DNA of 33,041 nucleotides from Deltaproteobacteria bacterium (GTDB taxonomy: Bacteria; Desulfobacterota; GWC2-55-46; UBA9637), in the NCBI GenBank assembly GCA_016219285.1, contig JACRNJ010000056.1, positions 1 to 33,041 on the forward strand, in the 5' to 3' direction. The notes beneath the pieces were generated by a model that saw nothing but the letters and a program-made list of their open reading frames with translations, ran no database searches and was not told the DNA's origin. Position numbers and translations under genes: made by a program. This document shows positions 16,755 to 22,814 of this stretch, one piece after another (within the stretch, counting starts at the first letter, position 1; every line of letters starts with the position of its first letter).

Positions 16755-17061
16755 CTCTTTTTTCCACTGCCGACAAAACAGTGTATTCATTCGATGTTGG
16801 GTCGCCATTTTCTGTGATACGGCGTTTCTTTTCTATAAGCCCCTTTTCTATCATCGATTTTATTGTGTCTGCCGCCTTCCTTTTAGAGAACCCTGCTGCT
16901 GTTGAAATTGCTTGTAGAGATGGACGGCACTTGCTATTTTTATCCACAAACCTGCAAAAGGTCATATACAGCGTCTTTTCGTATATATTCAGGTCATCTC
17001 TGTCTATTAATGCATTTTCTACCCAAAACCAGTTGCCGTTACGAGCATCTCGTATTTTCAT
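16747..17061 (-). CDS. Helix-turn-helix (HTH_36-type) protein, possible replication initiator remnant
   Basis: 104 residues from the ATG at 17061. NGNWFWVENALIDRDDLNIYEKTLYMTF opens as many phage/plasmid replication and helix-turn-helix proteins do; a winged helix follows: RPSLQAISTAAGFSKRKAADTIKSMIEKGLIEKKRR. Role in replication initiation or control, next to dnaC and parB, is plausible. The IscB element ends just upstream (about 17075), so the native promoter has been displaced and no ribosome site precedes the ATG. Extending the frame to 17100 would only add residues encoded by the IS end. Compared with initiator proteins the rest of the protein is missing or never existed. Confidence 0.65.
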   Translation of the reverse strand: MKIRDARNGNWFWVENALIDRDDLNIYEKTLYMTFCRFVDKNSKCRPSLQAISTAAGFSKRKAADTIKSMIEKGLIEKKRRITENGDPTSNEYTVLSAVEKRVV

Positions 17062-17083
17062 CAAAAAATTACGGCTTCGGAAA

Positions 17084-17104
17084 CCCCTGCCTTCAGGCAT
17101 GGGG
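17084..17104 (-). repeat. Right-end hairpin of the IscB element
   Basis: Imperfect palindrome CCCCTGCC-TTCA-GGCATGGGG (one bulged A), 26 bases past the iscB stop. Such hairpins are the recognition sites of TnpA in IS200/IS605 elements. Confidence 0.75.
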
Positions 17105-17129
17105 AGGAGAAGCCTGCTCCTTTCAATAA

Positions 17130-18368
17130 TCAGGCCGCCAGAAGCAGCCCGTTAGTATTTTGCAGTTTTCTGACTTTGTTAATAGAAGCGCCGTTATAAA
17201 GCTCCCTGCCTCCGGCATCCGCTATCCTTACCACCCCTCTTGAAAAGAGGGTGTTGACATAGCCGATTACTGTACGCTTATCCTTGGTTGTATATTCCAC
17301 AAGGTCTCCTTTCTGCAACCTCACTCCAACCTTATTAACCAGATACCTGTTTGCGTTGTAAGGTTCTCTATATCCGCCAGCCTTAGGGTTAGCATCGTGC
17401 AGTTTGCGGTTCTTGCGCCTTACAAATCTGCCTGTTAAAGAGGTAGCATCCGGTATGGAATCGACATCAGCTTGAACCCCAAACGCTGCCCCACATACAG
17501 ACAGAGCATCGTTTATATGGGATTTTTCAAGACCAAGCTCATTCCTTGCCTTGACCATATTTTCTGTGGATATATTCACTAACCCATGCCAGGATTTTCT
17601 CAGCATATTAACCCTTGCAGCCCAGATATAGTTTTCGTATATTTGCCTGTATTTAATCTCGCCCTTTTCTATCTTCCCGTGGCAGTCTTTACATAAGGTT
17701 ACGAGGTTTTTAGGTCTATCTGTCCCGCCCCTGAATCTCCATATAATTCTATGAGTCTCCCTCTGAACATCTTTGCCGCAGGCTATACAGCCATAGCCGT
17801 CTCTATGCAAAACATATTCCCGGACATCAAAGAATCCTTTCTGAGGGCCATTTTGGTATTCTTTGCCCTTAATATCAGGATTCTCCATCTTCTGAAAGTC
17901 GAATTTGTTGACCTCCACTGCATCAGAAGTTATAGGCAAGATGGATTTGATAAAAGTCCTTGCCTTATCGTGCTCGTGTTTGAGGTGACGAATAGAAGGC
18001 GGCAACTAGTTATTAGACCTGCCTCTGTTATCAAATCTTGCCTTGCGATAGCGGGTCTTTCTGAATCGCCTGCCTCTCCTATAGCTTCTCCTTTCCAAAA
18101 GATTATTAGAAACATCTGTTCTGCACTTGGCTTCTATTGTGAATAAAACCTTGCCGTCATTCCTTACGGCTGCTATCCCCTGAGTGAGTCCAGGTTCCTG
18201 ACCGAGATAGACAGGCTGGGTATGACTGTCTGTGTCAAAGTTCAGCTTTATAGTGAACGGCCTGAGCATGATTACTTCTGCCTTCCCTGCCCTGAGAAGG
18301 TGTTTAGCCTTTGCTGGTTTGCAGGGCATCAGGGGGCGCCCATCTCTATGTAGAACAAATACTAACAT
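17130..18368 (-). pseudogene. iscB: IscB RNA-guided nuclease with in-frame amber codon
   Basis: IscB, the ancestor type of Cas9, 412 codons with one TAG. Order: PLMP domain (RPLMPCKPAKA, residues 11-21), RuvC-I (LGQEPGLTQGIA, 55-66), arginine-rich bridge helix (RRSYRRGRRFRKTRYRKARF), RuvC-II with VEVNKFD, HNH domain (CIACG ... NLVTLCKDCH), RuvC-III (SHINDALSV), C-terminal binding domain. Codon 121 is TAG (18006-18008) in RGRSNN-stop-LPPS, where relatives have tryptophan (GWLPPS), so one G-to-A change explains it. The RuvC-I aspartate is Glu58 and the HNH HH pair is His206-Arg207, so both active sites look changed. AGGAGG precedes ATG by 3 bases. Read-through or reinitiation at the next TTG could still give product. 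Confidence 0.88.
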
Positions 18369-18700
18369 CTGCCTCCTTTCCGTGAATAATCGGCCTTAAG
18401 CCCCGCCTCACGATGCGGTTATTGCGCCCTTCGCCAATGACCGGAGGGGTTGCTCCCATAAGAGCAAGGCTCGCAAATCCTGTTTCTCTTATGGCACAGT
18501 TGCATGGGGCTTGGGCTATACCCCATGGTGTGTCTGACATAACCCCCAAAACACAGAGATTATGCTCACCCTCCAAGCGCAGCCGGCAGACAGAAGTCTT
18601 TGACTATATGCCATACGGTAAACCGACTTAGGCTAGTCAACCTATTTCCCTCGTGATGCCTCACAAGCCCCCGACTTTAGTCGTGGGGTGGTTGACCCAA
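18369..18700 (-). ncRNA. Putative omega-RNA of the IscB element
   Basis: About 320 non-coding bases lie directly 5' of iscB, from the left-end hairpin to the ribosome site, as in other IscB loci where this region is transcribed as the guide scaffold. Several G/C-rich stem candidates are visible, for example around 18420-18490 and the 18668-18688 hairpin. The guide would be the bases just outside the left end, here the 3' end of the dnaC-like gene. Structure was judged by eye only. Confidence 0.6.
18668..18688 (-). repeat. Left-end hairpin of the IscB element
   Basis: Palindrome CCCCCGACT-TTAGTCGTGGGG with one unpaired base, followed by TGGTTGAC (18689-18696). This is a common left-end form in IS200/IS605-related units and would also be the 5' part of the omega-RNA. 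Confidence 0.75.
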
Positions 18701-18705
18701 CCTGG

Positions 18706-19584
18706 CTATACTACAGAACCGGTCCTAAAGCTTTCCCAATCAAAAACCACAACCCTGCTGTCGGATGTCTTATCCAAAAACCTATCCATGATTCTCACGC
18801 CTAATATATCCTGCATTTCCTCATATGAGAGGTTTGTAGTGGCTACCACCGGCTTTTGTTCCTCATGTCGGCCATCCAGAATTTCATAAAGCACATCCTG
18901 CTCGGTTTTTGTGCCGAACTGCACCCCTATCTCGTCCAATACCAACAGGTCGACGCCTACAAGCTTGTTTATGATGTCACTTTCACTTTCTTTAACCCCT
19001 TTTGACCAACTGTCTTTTATTCTTCTTAAAAGGGGTCTAACCTTCTCATATCTCGCGGTGTGTTTTTGCTTTATTACTTCCCTTAAGATTGAGATGGCCA
19101 GGTGCCCTTTGCCTGTTCCGACATTTCCCGCAAACAACAGCCATTTGCCTATTTCCATTGCCTCGTTAAAGTTTGTCGCAAAATCCTTTACAATCTGAAG
19201 AGTCTCTTTCTGTTGTTGTGTTGATGCAACATAGCTGTCAAAACTTACCGTCCTGAATCTTTTCTTTACCTGTGCAGACTGCATGACGGATTCAAGCTTT
19301 ACGACCGGCGGAGCAGCAGGTTTGTCTTGAGCGTAAAGACACTTATTACAAATCCCCCGCCATCCCGGTTCTTTCAGTCCTGCATGTTGCATAAGCACAG
19401 GAATCCACACCCAAACAAAATACAAGGGATACTGACACACTATGCATGAACCTTCAGGTTTTGGGGACCTGAGTTCCGGAGGATTTGTTTCGGTCAAGAA
19501 TGTGCTGAGGGAAACCAAACGCTCCTGTTTTGATAGTCTGGCCCTCTTTTGCTCCAACAACTCCTGCCCTTGATGGATTTCCAA
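18706..19584 (-). CDS. dnaC: DnaC-like helicase-loader ATPase
   Basis: AAA+ protein of up to 292 residues. A zinc-finger-like part (CIVC, residues 47-50, with GICNKC about 45 later) precedes the ATPase core: Walker A GNVGTGKGHLA, Walker B LLVLDEIGVQ, sensor ATTNLSYEEM, and the arginine-finger region LGVRIMDRFLD. It matches DnaC/IstB-type loaders that bring the replicative helicase to an origin; with no IstA nearby, a replication role is more likely. The N-terminus overlaps parB by 131 bases, so the true start could be further in, but must lie before the CIVC motif. The IscB element begins just after the stop. Confidence 0.85.
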   Translation of the reverse strand: MEIHQGQELLEQKRARLSKQERLVSLSTFLTETNPPELRSPKPEGSCIVCQYPLYFVWVWIPVLMQHAGLKEPGWRGICNKCLYAQDKPAAPPVVKLESVMQSAQVKKRFRTVSFDSYVASTQQQKETLQIVKDFATNFNEAMEIGKWLLFAGNVGTGKGHLAISILREVIKQKHTARYEKVRPLLRRIKDSWSKGVKESESDIINKLVGVDLLVLDEIGVQFGTKTEQDVLYEILDGRHEEQKPVVATTNLSYEEMQDILGVRIMDRFLDKTSDSRVVVFDWESFRTGSVV

Positions 19585-20896
19585 TATGGACTCCTTTCTT
19601 TTTAATATAATATACTTCTATGTCTGCAAACTTAGCCCTGAACTTTATAAGGCTCTTTACGCTATCGCCGAAAAGCCACTGGTCTTCTTTTTTCCCCAAT
19701 AGTCCAGGTGAAGTGTTTTTGTAAAATGTGTAGAGGTTTTTAATGTAGTCTGCAGGGTCTTCAGTCTTTTTCTCCTCTAAAACCTCAAGCAGACTGTTGA
19801 ATATTTTTGCTACCCTTCCGCCGCCGTTGCCGTTTACCTTTTCGGGAGGGTTGTTGTCCCAAACATGGTAATACCAGTCCGTAAGTTCTTTAATCCGCGA
19901 ATCTGCTTGGGAAGAGCCAGTCGCGCCGAGTTTCTCGGCGGCTGAACATACCCTTTTTGCTTTTTTAAAGATTTCCAACATCGCCTCATCAACCTTATCG
20001 CCGGCCTTAACAGTATAGAGCGTCTCTTTAAGCAAAGATGCGCCAAATTCGGCCTTTGCATGCGAAGGGAGAAAAGCTGTTAATTTCTTAATGCCGGACA
20101 GATTTGTTAAAAGAAAATTCTGGAGTTTTTCTGTAAAAACATGGTCTTCTTTTGTATAGCCGAGGATGGTATCTATGGATGCTTTCAGAGACTTAAGGAT
20201 GTGTTCGGGAGCGGCTGCCTCTTTTGAGTTTGCGGGTTTGGTTTTGTCACTCAACCCCTTTTTCTTGCCCTCTATTATGCTTTTCACAGTTTCTTTTTGT
20301 TTTTCACCATCCAAACGAGCTAATTTTAAAAGAGCCGTTTTATTGTTTTCTAGGGGCGTGTTCCTAATAAGGTCTTTAACATCACCATTTATCTTCTCCG
20401 CAATCTGGAGTTCTCGTTGGATGGAGCGACGAGATAAGCCTGTGGAGGAGGCTGTATTTTCTGAAAATGTCTCCGTGGCGACACGCGTGTCGCCACGGTA
20501 CTGTTTTAACCCTTTTTTGCGCGCTTCGCCTTCTTTTGCTTCAGTATACAGCTCTTCATAAATATCTTTTCTTCTTTTGAGGTATTCTGCTTTCTCCAGC
20601 GCCGTAAGGTCATTTCTGATAAGGTTTTCGTCTATCTCTACAAGCTCACCCCTGAGGTCGTCAATGTCAATAACAACTACTGGAATTGTTTCCCAACCGA
20701 TGGATTTGACTGCCAGAAACCTGGATTTCCCTGCTTTAAGTTCGTAACCATCACTAACTCTTTTTACAGTAACAAGGTTTAATAACCCAATTTCTTTAAT
20801 TGAATCGCTTAAAGCCCTGATATATTCCTCAGTATGAGTCCTACTGTGTTTTTGTGATATCCGTATCTTGTTAATAGGAATTTCAATTATCTGCAA
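19454..20896 (-). CDS. parB: ParB/Spo0J-family partition protein
   Basis: 480 residues. The N-terminal ParB CTPase domain is clear: IIEIPINKIRISQKHSRTH, IREIGLL-type helix (IKEIGLLNLVTV), YELKAGKSRFLAVKSIGW, then ENLIRNDLTALEKAEY. A helix-turn-helix with STGLSRRSIQRELQIAEKI follows at about 155-175, then a long helical tail. It would partition the excised ICE or regulate transfer. The start appears to be TTG at 20896; upstream codons stay open without ATG, while an ATG at 20991 lies one frame off. A 26-base perfect palindrome encodes GDTRVATE in the linker before the helix-turn-helix. No parA is in the window. Confidence 0.87.
   Translation of the reverse strand: MQIIEIPINKIRISQKHSRTHTEEYIRALSDSIKEIGLLNLVTVKRVSDGYELKAGKSRFLAVKSIGWETIPVVVIDIDDLRGELVEIDENLIRNDLTALEKAEYLKRRKDIYEELYTEAKEGEARKKGLKQYRGDTRVATETFSENTASSTGLSRRSIQRELQIAEKINGDVKDLIRNTPLENNKTALLKLARLDGEKQKETVKSIIEGKKKGLSDKTKPANSKEAAAPEHILKSLKASIDTILGYTKEDHVFTEKLQNFLLTNLSGIKKLTAFLPSHAKAEFGASLLKETLYTVKAGDKVDEAMLEIFKKAKRVCSAAEKLGATGSSQADSRIKELTDWYYHVWDNNPPEKVNGNGGGRVAKIFNSLLEVLEEKKTEDPADYIKNLYTFYKNTSPGLLGKKEDQWLFGDSVKSLIKFRAKFADIEVYYIKKKGVHIGNPSRAGVVGAKEGQTIKTGAFGFPQHILDRNKSSGTQVPKT
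20473..20498. repeat. 26-bp perfect palindrome inside parB
   Basis: CCGTGGCGACACG followed directly by its complement CGTGTCGCCACGG. It is translated as part of the linker between CTPase and helix-turn-helix domains. It may be an inserted mobile palindrome or a binding site. Confidence 0.85.
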
Positions 20897-21108
20897 AGTA
20901 TTCCCGGACTTAAAGGCAAGATTTTTGACTTCTCCCCACGAATAAATGCAGAGGCTTCCGTAGGTATATTTTTGGTGAAAACCTCGCTCATGTTATGTAA
21001 AATTGTTGAGATATAGAGGTATTTTGCTATTTTTGTATTTAGGAAAAGAAGAATGGACATATAAACCCTATAAGTTTTCTTAAGGTTTTATTCTTTATAA
21101 GCGAATAA

Positions 21109-21288
21109 TTACACTACTGCCCTGCTTAATCTTTTCCTCATAAATTCCTTTAAGGCAGACTCTGGAATAAGCACTGGCCTGCCCTTTATGGCAGTTATCT
21201 GTTTTGCGCTTATGAGGTTTGAAATGCTCTTGGGCTTCTTTTTAAGGATATTAGCGGCCTCACTGATTGTGTAATGTTCTTCAATCAT
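21109..21288 (-). CDS. Excisionase-like MerR-type helix-turn-helix protein
   Basis: A 59-residue protein: MIEEHYTISEAANILKKKPK, then SISNLISAKQITAIKGRPVLIPESALKEF. This is the excisionase/AlpA-type HTH_17 fold, with YTISEAA as helix 1, the recognition helix around SISNLIS, and a short wing before LIPESALKEF. In ICEs such proteins are recombination directionality factors or regulators of excision. Start is ATG at 21288. It lies 1.4 kb from the tRNA-Met fragment, as expected for an excision gene, though no integrase is adjacent. Confidence 0.8.
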   Translation of the reverse strand: MIEEHYTISEAANILKKKPKSISNLISAKQITAIKGRPVLIPESALKEFMRKRLSRAVV

Positions 21289-21340
21289 AAATTTTCCATT
21301 GCATTTAGATTTTTTTTGTTATAAAAAGTAGTTTAATTTG

Positions 21341-21372
21341 GTCGCTCATATCACAGGAGCGTGGATTGAAAT
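21341..21372 (+). other. Solitary CRISPR repeat-like unit 1 (type I-C-like)
   Basis: 32 bases, GTCGCTCATATCACAGGAGC followed by GTGGATTGAAAT. Known type I-C repeats are 32 bases, start GTCGC or similar, contain a short stem, and end GTGGATTGAAAC. Here the stem is CGCTC/GAGCG and the 3' handle differs only in its last base. No second repeat lies within 60-80 bases on either side, so this is not an array. After it comes AGTCAA-N11-TTGACT, a weak stem. Confidence 0.7.
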
Positions 21373-21390
21373 AAGTCAATTTTGCTTGAG

Positions 21391-21419
21391 TTGACTCTTC
21401 TGTCATAATTTTATTTATA
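21391..21419 (+). promoter_or_regulatory. Putative sigma-70 promoter of the ribbon-helix-helix gene
   Basis: TTGACT at 21391-21396 and TTTATA at 21414-21419, spacer 17 bases, 54 bases before the ATG at 21473. The -35 box lies inside the right arm of the small stem that follows the first solitary repeat. Confidence 0.4.
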
Positions 21420-21472
21420 GTTTATTTTGGTTATATTTTACACCATATCAAACCATTGTCAAGGAAAACTTT

Positions 21473-21661
21473 ATGCCGGAAAAATTAACCCCCATTACTA
21501 TTCGTATTCCCGAACGACTAAAAGAAATTATTGATAAAACAGCTAAAACACAAAGACGCTCTATCAATAATCAAGTTATTTACATGCTTGAGCATGCTGC
21601 CGACCATCTGGGTCTCTTTCGCGAGGAATCCGTTCCTCTGAAAAAAAAGCCTCAAGCATAA
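21473..21661 (+). CDS. Arc-like ribbon-helix-helix DNA-binding protein
   Basis: 62 residues. LTPITIRIPERLKEIIDKTAKTQRRSINNQVIYMLEHA fits the Arc/MetJ ribbon-helix-helix fold: the beta strand PITIRIP, helix A up to TAKTQRRS, and helix B from INNQVIYMLE. It would bind DNA as a dimer of dimers and act as a regulator, possibly of the flanking solitary-repeat RNAs or of a lost toxin. AAGGAAAA precedes ATG. It sits between the two CRISPR-like repeats, tail to tail with a second ribbon-helix-helix copy on the other strand. Confidence 0.8.
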   Translation: MPEKLTPITIRIPERLKEIIDKTAKTQRRSINNQVIYMLEHAADHLGLFREESVPLKKKPQA

Positions 21662-21757
21662 GAATAATCTGGTTGTTAAACTTCTTCGTTCTTTTGAAGA
21701 GATTTTTTTAATTTTATTGTAAATACCTTCCGGTAACCGGATTGTAATTGGTTTCAT
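21565..21757 (-). pseudogene. Second ribbon-helix-helix gene, frameshifted, antiparallel
   Basis: From the ATG at 21757 the minus strand encodes MKPITIRLPEGIYNKIKKIS, then SKERRSL, closely parallel to the plus-strand partner (PITIRIPE, RRSI). After RRSL the frame goes wrong, but one base shift near 21681 gives NNQIILMLEAFF, the matching helix B. So a one-base deletion, probably in the A/C run there, broke a functional ribbon-helix-helix gene. The shifted frame would overlap the 3' end of the plus-strand gene. The two copies differ a lot in DNA sequence, so they are old paralogues rather than a fresh inverted duplication. Confidence 0.6.
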
Positions 21758-21766
21758 AAGTTGTCA

Positions 21767-21798
21767 GTCTCTTCCTACTTGGGAGCATGGATTGAAAC
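21767..21798 (+). other. Solitary CRISPR repeat-like unit 2 (type I-C-like)
   Basis: 32 bases, GTCTCTTCCTACTTGGGAGC followed by ATGGATTGAAAC. The 3' end GGATTGAAAC is the exact type I-C handle. The stem is CTTCC-TACTT-GGGAG with one G-U pair, at the place of the normal CTCCC/GGGAG stem. It lies 394 bases after unit 1 in the same orientation. Ten bases later a strong hairpin starts (21807-21861). Confidence 0.72.
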
Positions 21799-21806
21799 TC
21801 ATCTCC

Positions 21807-21861
21807 GCAAAAAAGGCACAGCAGCTACATCCTCGTGAGATAGTATCTGTGTGCCTTTTGC
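21807..21861 (+). terminator. Terminator-like hairpin after solitary repeat 2
   Basis: GCAAAAAAGGCACAG (21807-21821) pairs with CTGTGTGCCTTTTGC (21847-21861) with two small bulges; the plus strand ends in CCTTTTGC. It is placed so that a transcript through repeat 2 would be about 90-100 bases long and end here. It could also serve as a bidirectional terminator between the ribbon-helix-helix and repressor genes. Confidence 0.5.
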
Positions 21862-21995
21862 ATTCTGAAAGGGGCAATAGACTTGTTTGAGAGAACAGGC
21901 TCGCCCCGCTTCATACTTGGTTTATACTGTTTTGTTTTTCTTTGATTTGACTGCATGCCCTGTTCTCTCTTAGAGTGTATGGGAGATTATGCACT

Positions 21996-22035
21996 ATTGC
22001 GTATGCGTGTCAAGTAAAAAAATTACAATTGCGTA
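21996..22035. promoter_or_regulatory. ATTGCGTA direct repeats upstream of the XRE gene
   Basis: ATTGCGTA occurs at 21996-22003 and 22028-22035, 32 bases (three helical turns) apart, the second ending one base before the ATG at 22037. Likely operators for autorepression by the XRE protein. Confidence 0.45.
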
Positions 22036-22036
22036 G

Positions 22037-22465
22037 ATGAATACTTTTGCCAACAAATTAGACCGGGTAGTTAAAGAAAAATTCGAGGGTAAAGCTCGCC
22101 GTTTTGCTTTAGCCGCCGGTATAAGCGAAACAACATTAAATTCTTATTTTAAAAGAGGAAGTCTCCCTGGAGTTGAGATTTTATTAAAACTTGCTAAAGC
22201 TGGAGGGGTTACTGTTGACTGGCTCCTTACCGACGAGGACGAATCATATAAAAGAAAAAAACATCCTTCCTTACTTACTAAACCCCATGCCGAATACGGC
22301 TATAGCAAAAAGGAACGAGAATACGTCAAAATGCTCATTGACATTTTAAGGGGACAAAATCAGGAATGCGCAGAGGCAATAAAATCTAGCATTAAAGCAT
22401 TTTGGAAAAGCCGCGATCTGGCAAGCAATATATCTATTCATAAAAAAACAAAAAAAGCAGGGTGA
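22037..22465 (+). CDS. XRE/CI-type phage-like repressor
   Basis: 142 residues. The N-terminal helix-turn-helix is clear: RRFALAAGISETTLNSYFKRGSLPGVEILLKLAKAGGVTVDWLLTDED, the common opening of small phage and ICE repressors. The C-terminal part is helical, without a LexA-type peptidase dyad, so induction by RecA self-cleavage is not expected. No ribosome site precedes the ATG. As the last ICE gene before the tRNA fragment it probably controls excision or transfer. Direct repeats upstream may be its operators. Confidence 0.8.
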   Translation: MNTFANKLDRVVKEKFEGKARRFALAAGISETTLNSYFKRGSLPGVEILLKLAKAGGVTVDWLLTDEDESYKRKKHPSLLTKPHAEYGYSKKEREYVKMLIDILRGQNQECAEAIKSSIKAFWKSRDLASNISIHKKTKKAG

Positions 22466-22675
22466 TTTGTTTCAGGTGTAAGATTGATTTAAAAGATTGT
22501 CAATGCCAGATGAGGTTTTTTTGAAAAAAGGCAGGGTGTATGATTGGGGAGATTTGTTTGCGGCTTGCTGATATATTTTATTCTCTTTGGAGCTTACAAA
22601 GAAAAAGACAACTCACATTTAACTGACAGTATTTTTGTAACACTATGGAAAACATAGGTTTTTATGCTATACAAA

Positions 22676-22725
22676 GGGGTCTCATAAGCCCTTTGTCCGT
22701 GGTTCGAGTCCACGCACCGCCACCA
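22676..22725 (+). tRNA. 3' fragment of tRNA-Met(CAU), att scar
   Basis: The 50 bases carry an anticodon arm GGGGT-CTCATAA-GCCCT with anticodon CAT, a 5-base variable loop TTGTC, a perfect T arm CGTGG-TTCGAGT-CCACG, and the acceptor 3' strand CACCGCC-A-CCA. The upstream bases show no D arm and no matching GGCGGTG acceptor strand. So only the 3' half of an elongator tRNA-Met exists. That is the att duplicate made when an element integrates into a tRNA gene. It marks the ICE/chromosome border. Confidence 0.85.
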
Positions 22726-22732
22726 AAGTATT

Positions 22733-22797
22733 TACAAATTACGATTTATGAATTACGATTTAAAATCTGAAATCGTAAATCTACAATCGTAAATCTT
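22733..22797. repeat. ACGATTT/AAATCGT repeat cluster before ndk
   Basis: TTACGATTT (twice) followed by AAATCGTAA and AATCGTAAAT copies form inverted repeats between the tRNA scar and ndk. This A/T-rich repeat type also occurs between ndk and the next gene in another form, so it belongs to the chromosome rather than the ICE. Confidence 0.6.
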
Positions 22798-22814
22798 TCT
22801 TGGGAGGGTTTCTG

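Larger units (their letters stand above)
17075..18700 (-). mobile_element. IS200/IS605-style IscB element with its omega-RNA
   Basis: The unit has a subterminal hairpin at each end. At the 3' side of iscB, CCCCTGCCTTCAGGCATGGGG (17084-17104) is the classic right-end hairpin. At the 5' side of the omega-RNA, CCCCCGACTTTAGTCGTGGGG (18668-18688) is the left-end hairpin. No TnpA transposase is present, so movement would need one in trans. The element sits between the dnaC-like stop codon (18706) and the helix-turn-helix gene start (17061). Exact ends cannot be set without an empty site. Confidence 0.8.
1..22725. mobile_element. Integrative conjugative element, right-hand part
   Basis: The stretch carries an F-type conjugation operon, parB, a dnaC-like helicase loader, an excisionase-like protein, a phage-type repressor, a toxin-antitoxin pair and nested mobile elements. 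It stops at a 3' fragment of a tRNA-Met gene, after which housekeeping and nif genes begin. A 3' tRNA fragment with its CCA end facing the chromosome is what a tRNA-targeting integrase leaves at the distal junction. The intact tRNA-Met, and probably integrase, relaxase and coupling protein, would lie left of position 1. The boundary is inferred from one end only; no integrase or relaxase is in the window. Confidence 0.7.

Noticed and set aside
17062-17100. N-terminal extension of the helix-turn-helix gene to 17100
   Set aside because: These 13 codons are encoded by the IscB right-end hairpin and are not native.
18346-18576. Coding frame across the region 5' of iscB
   Set aside because: The region fits an omega-RNA with hairpins; the frame has no family resemblance.
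18706-19584. IstB of an IS21 element
   Set aside because: No IstA and no IS21 ends nearby; the context with parB fits a replication-type DnaC loader.
21341-21798. A CRISPR array
   Set aside because: Only two repeat-like units, 394 bases apart, with a coding gene between them and no spacer-sized spacing.
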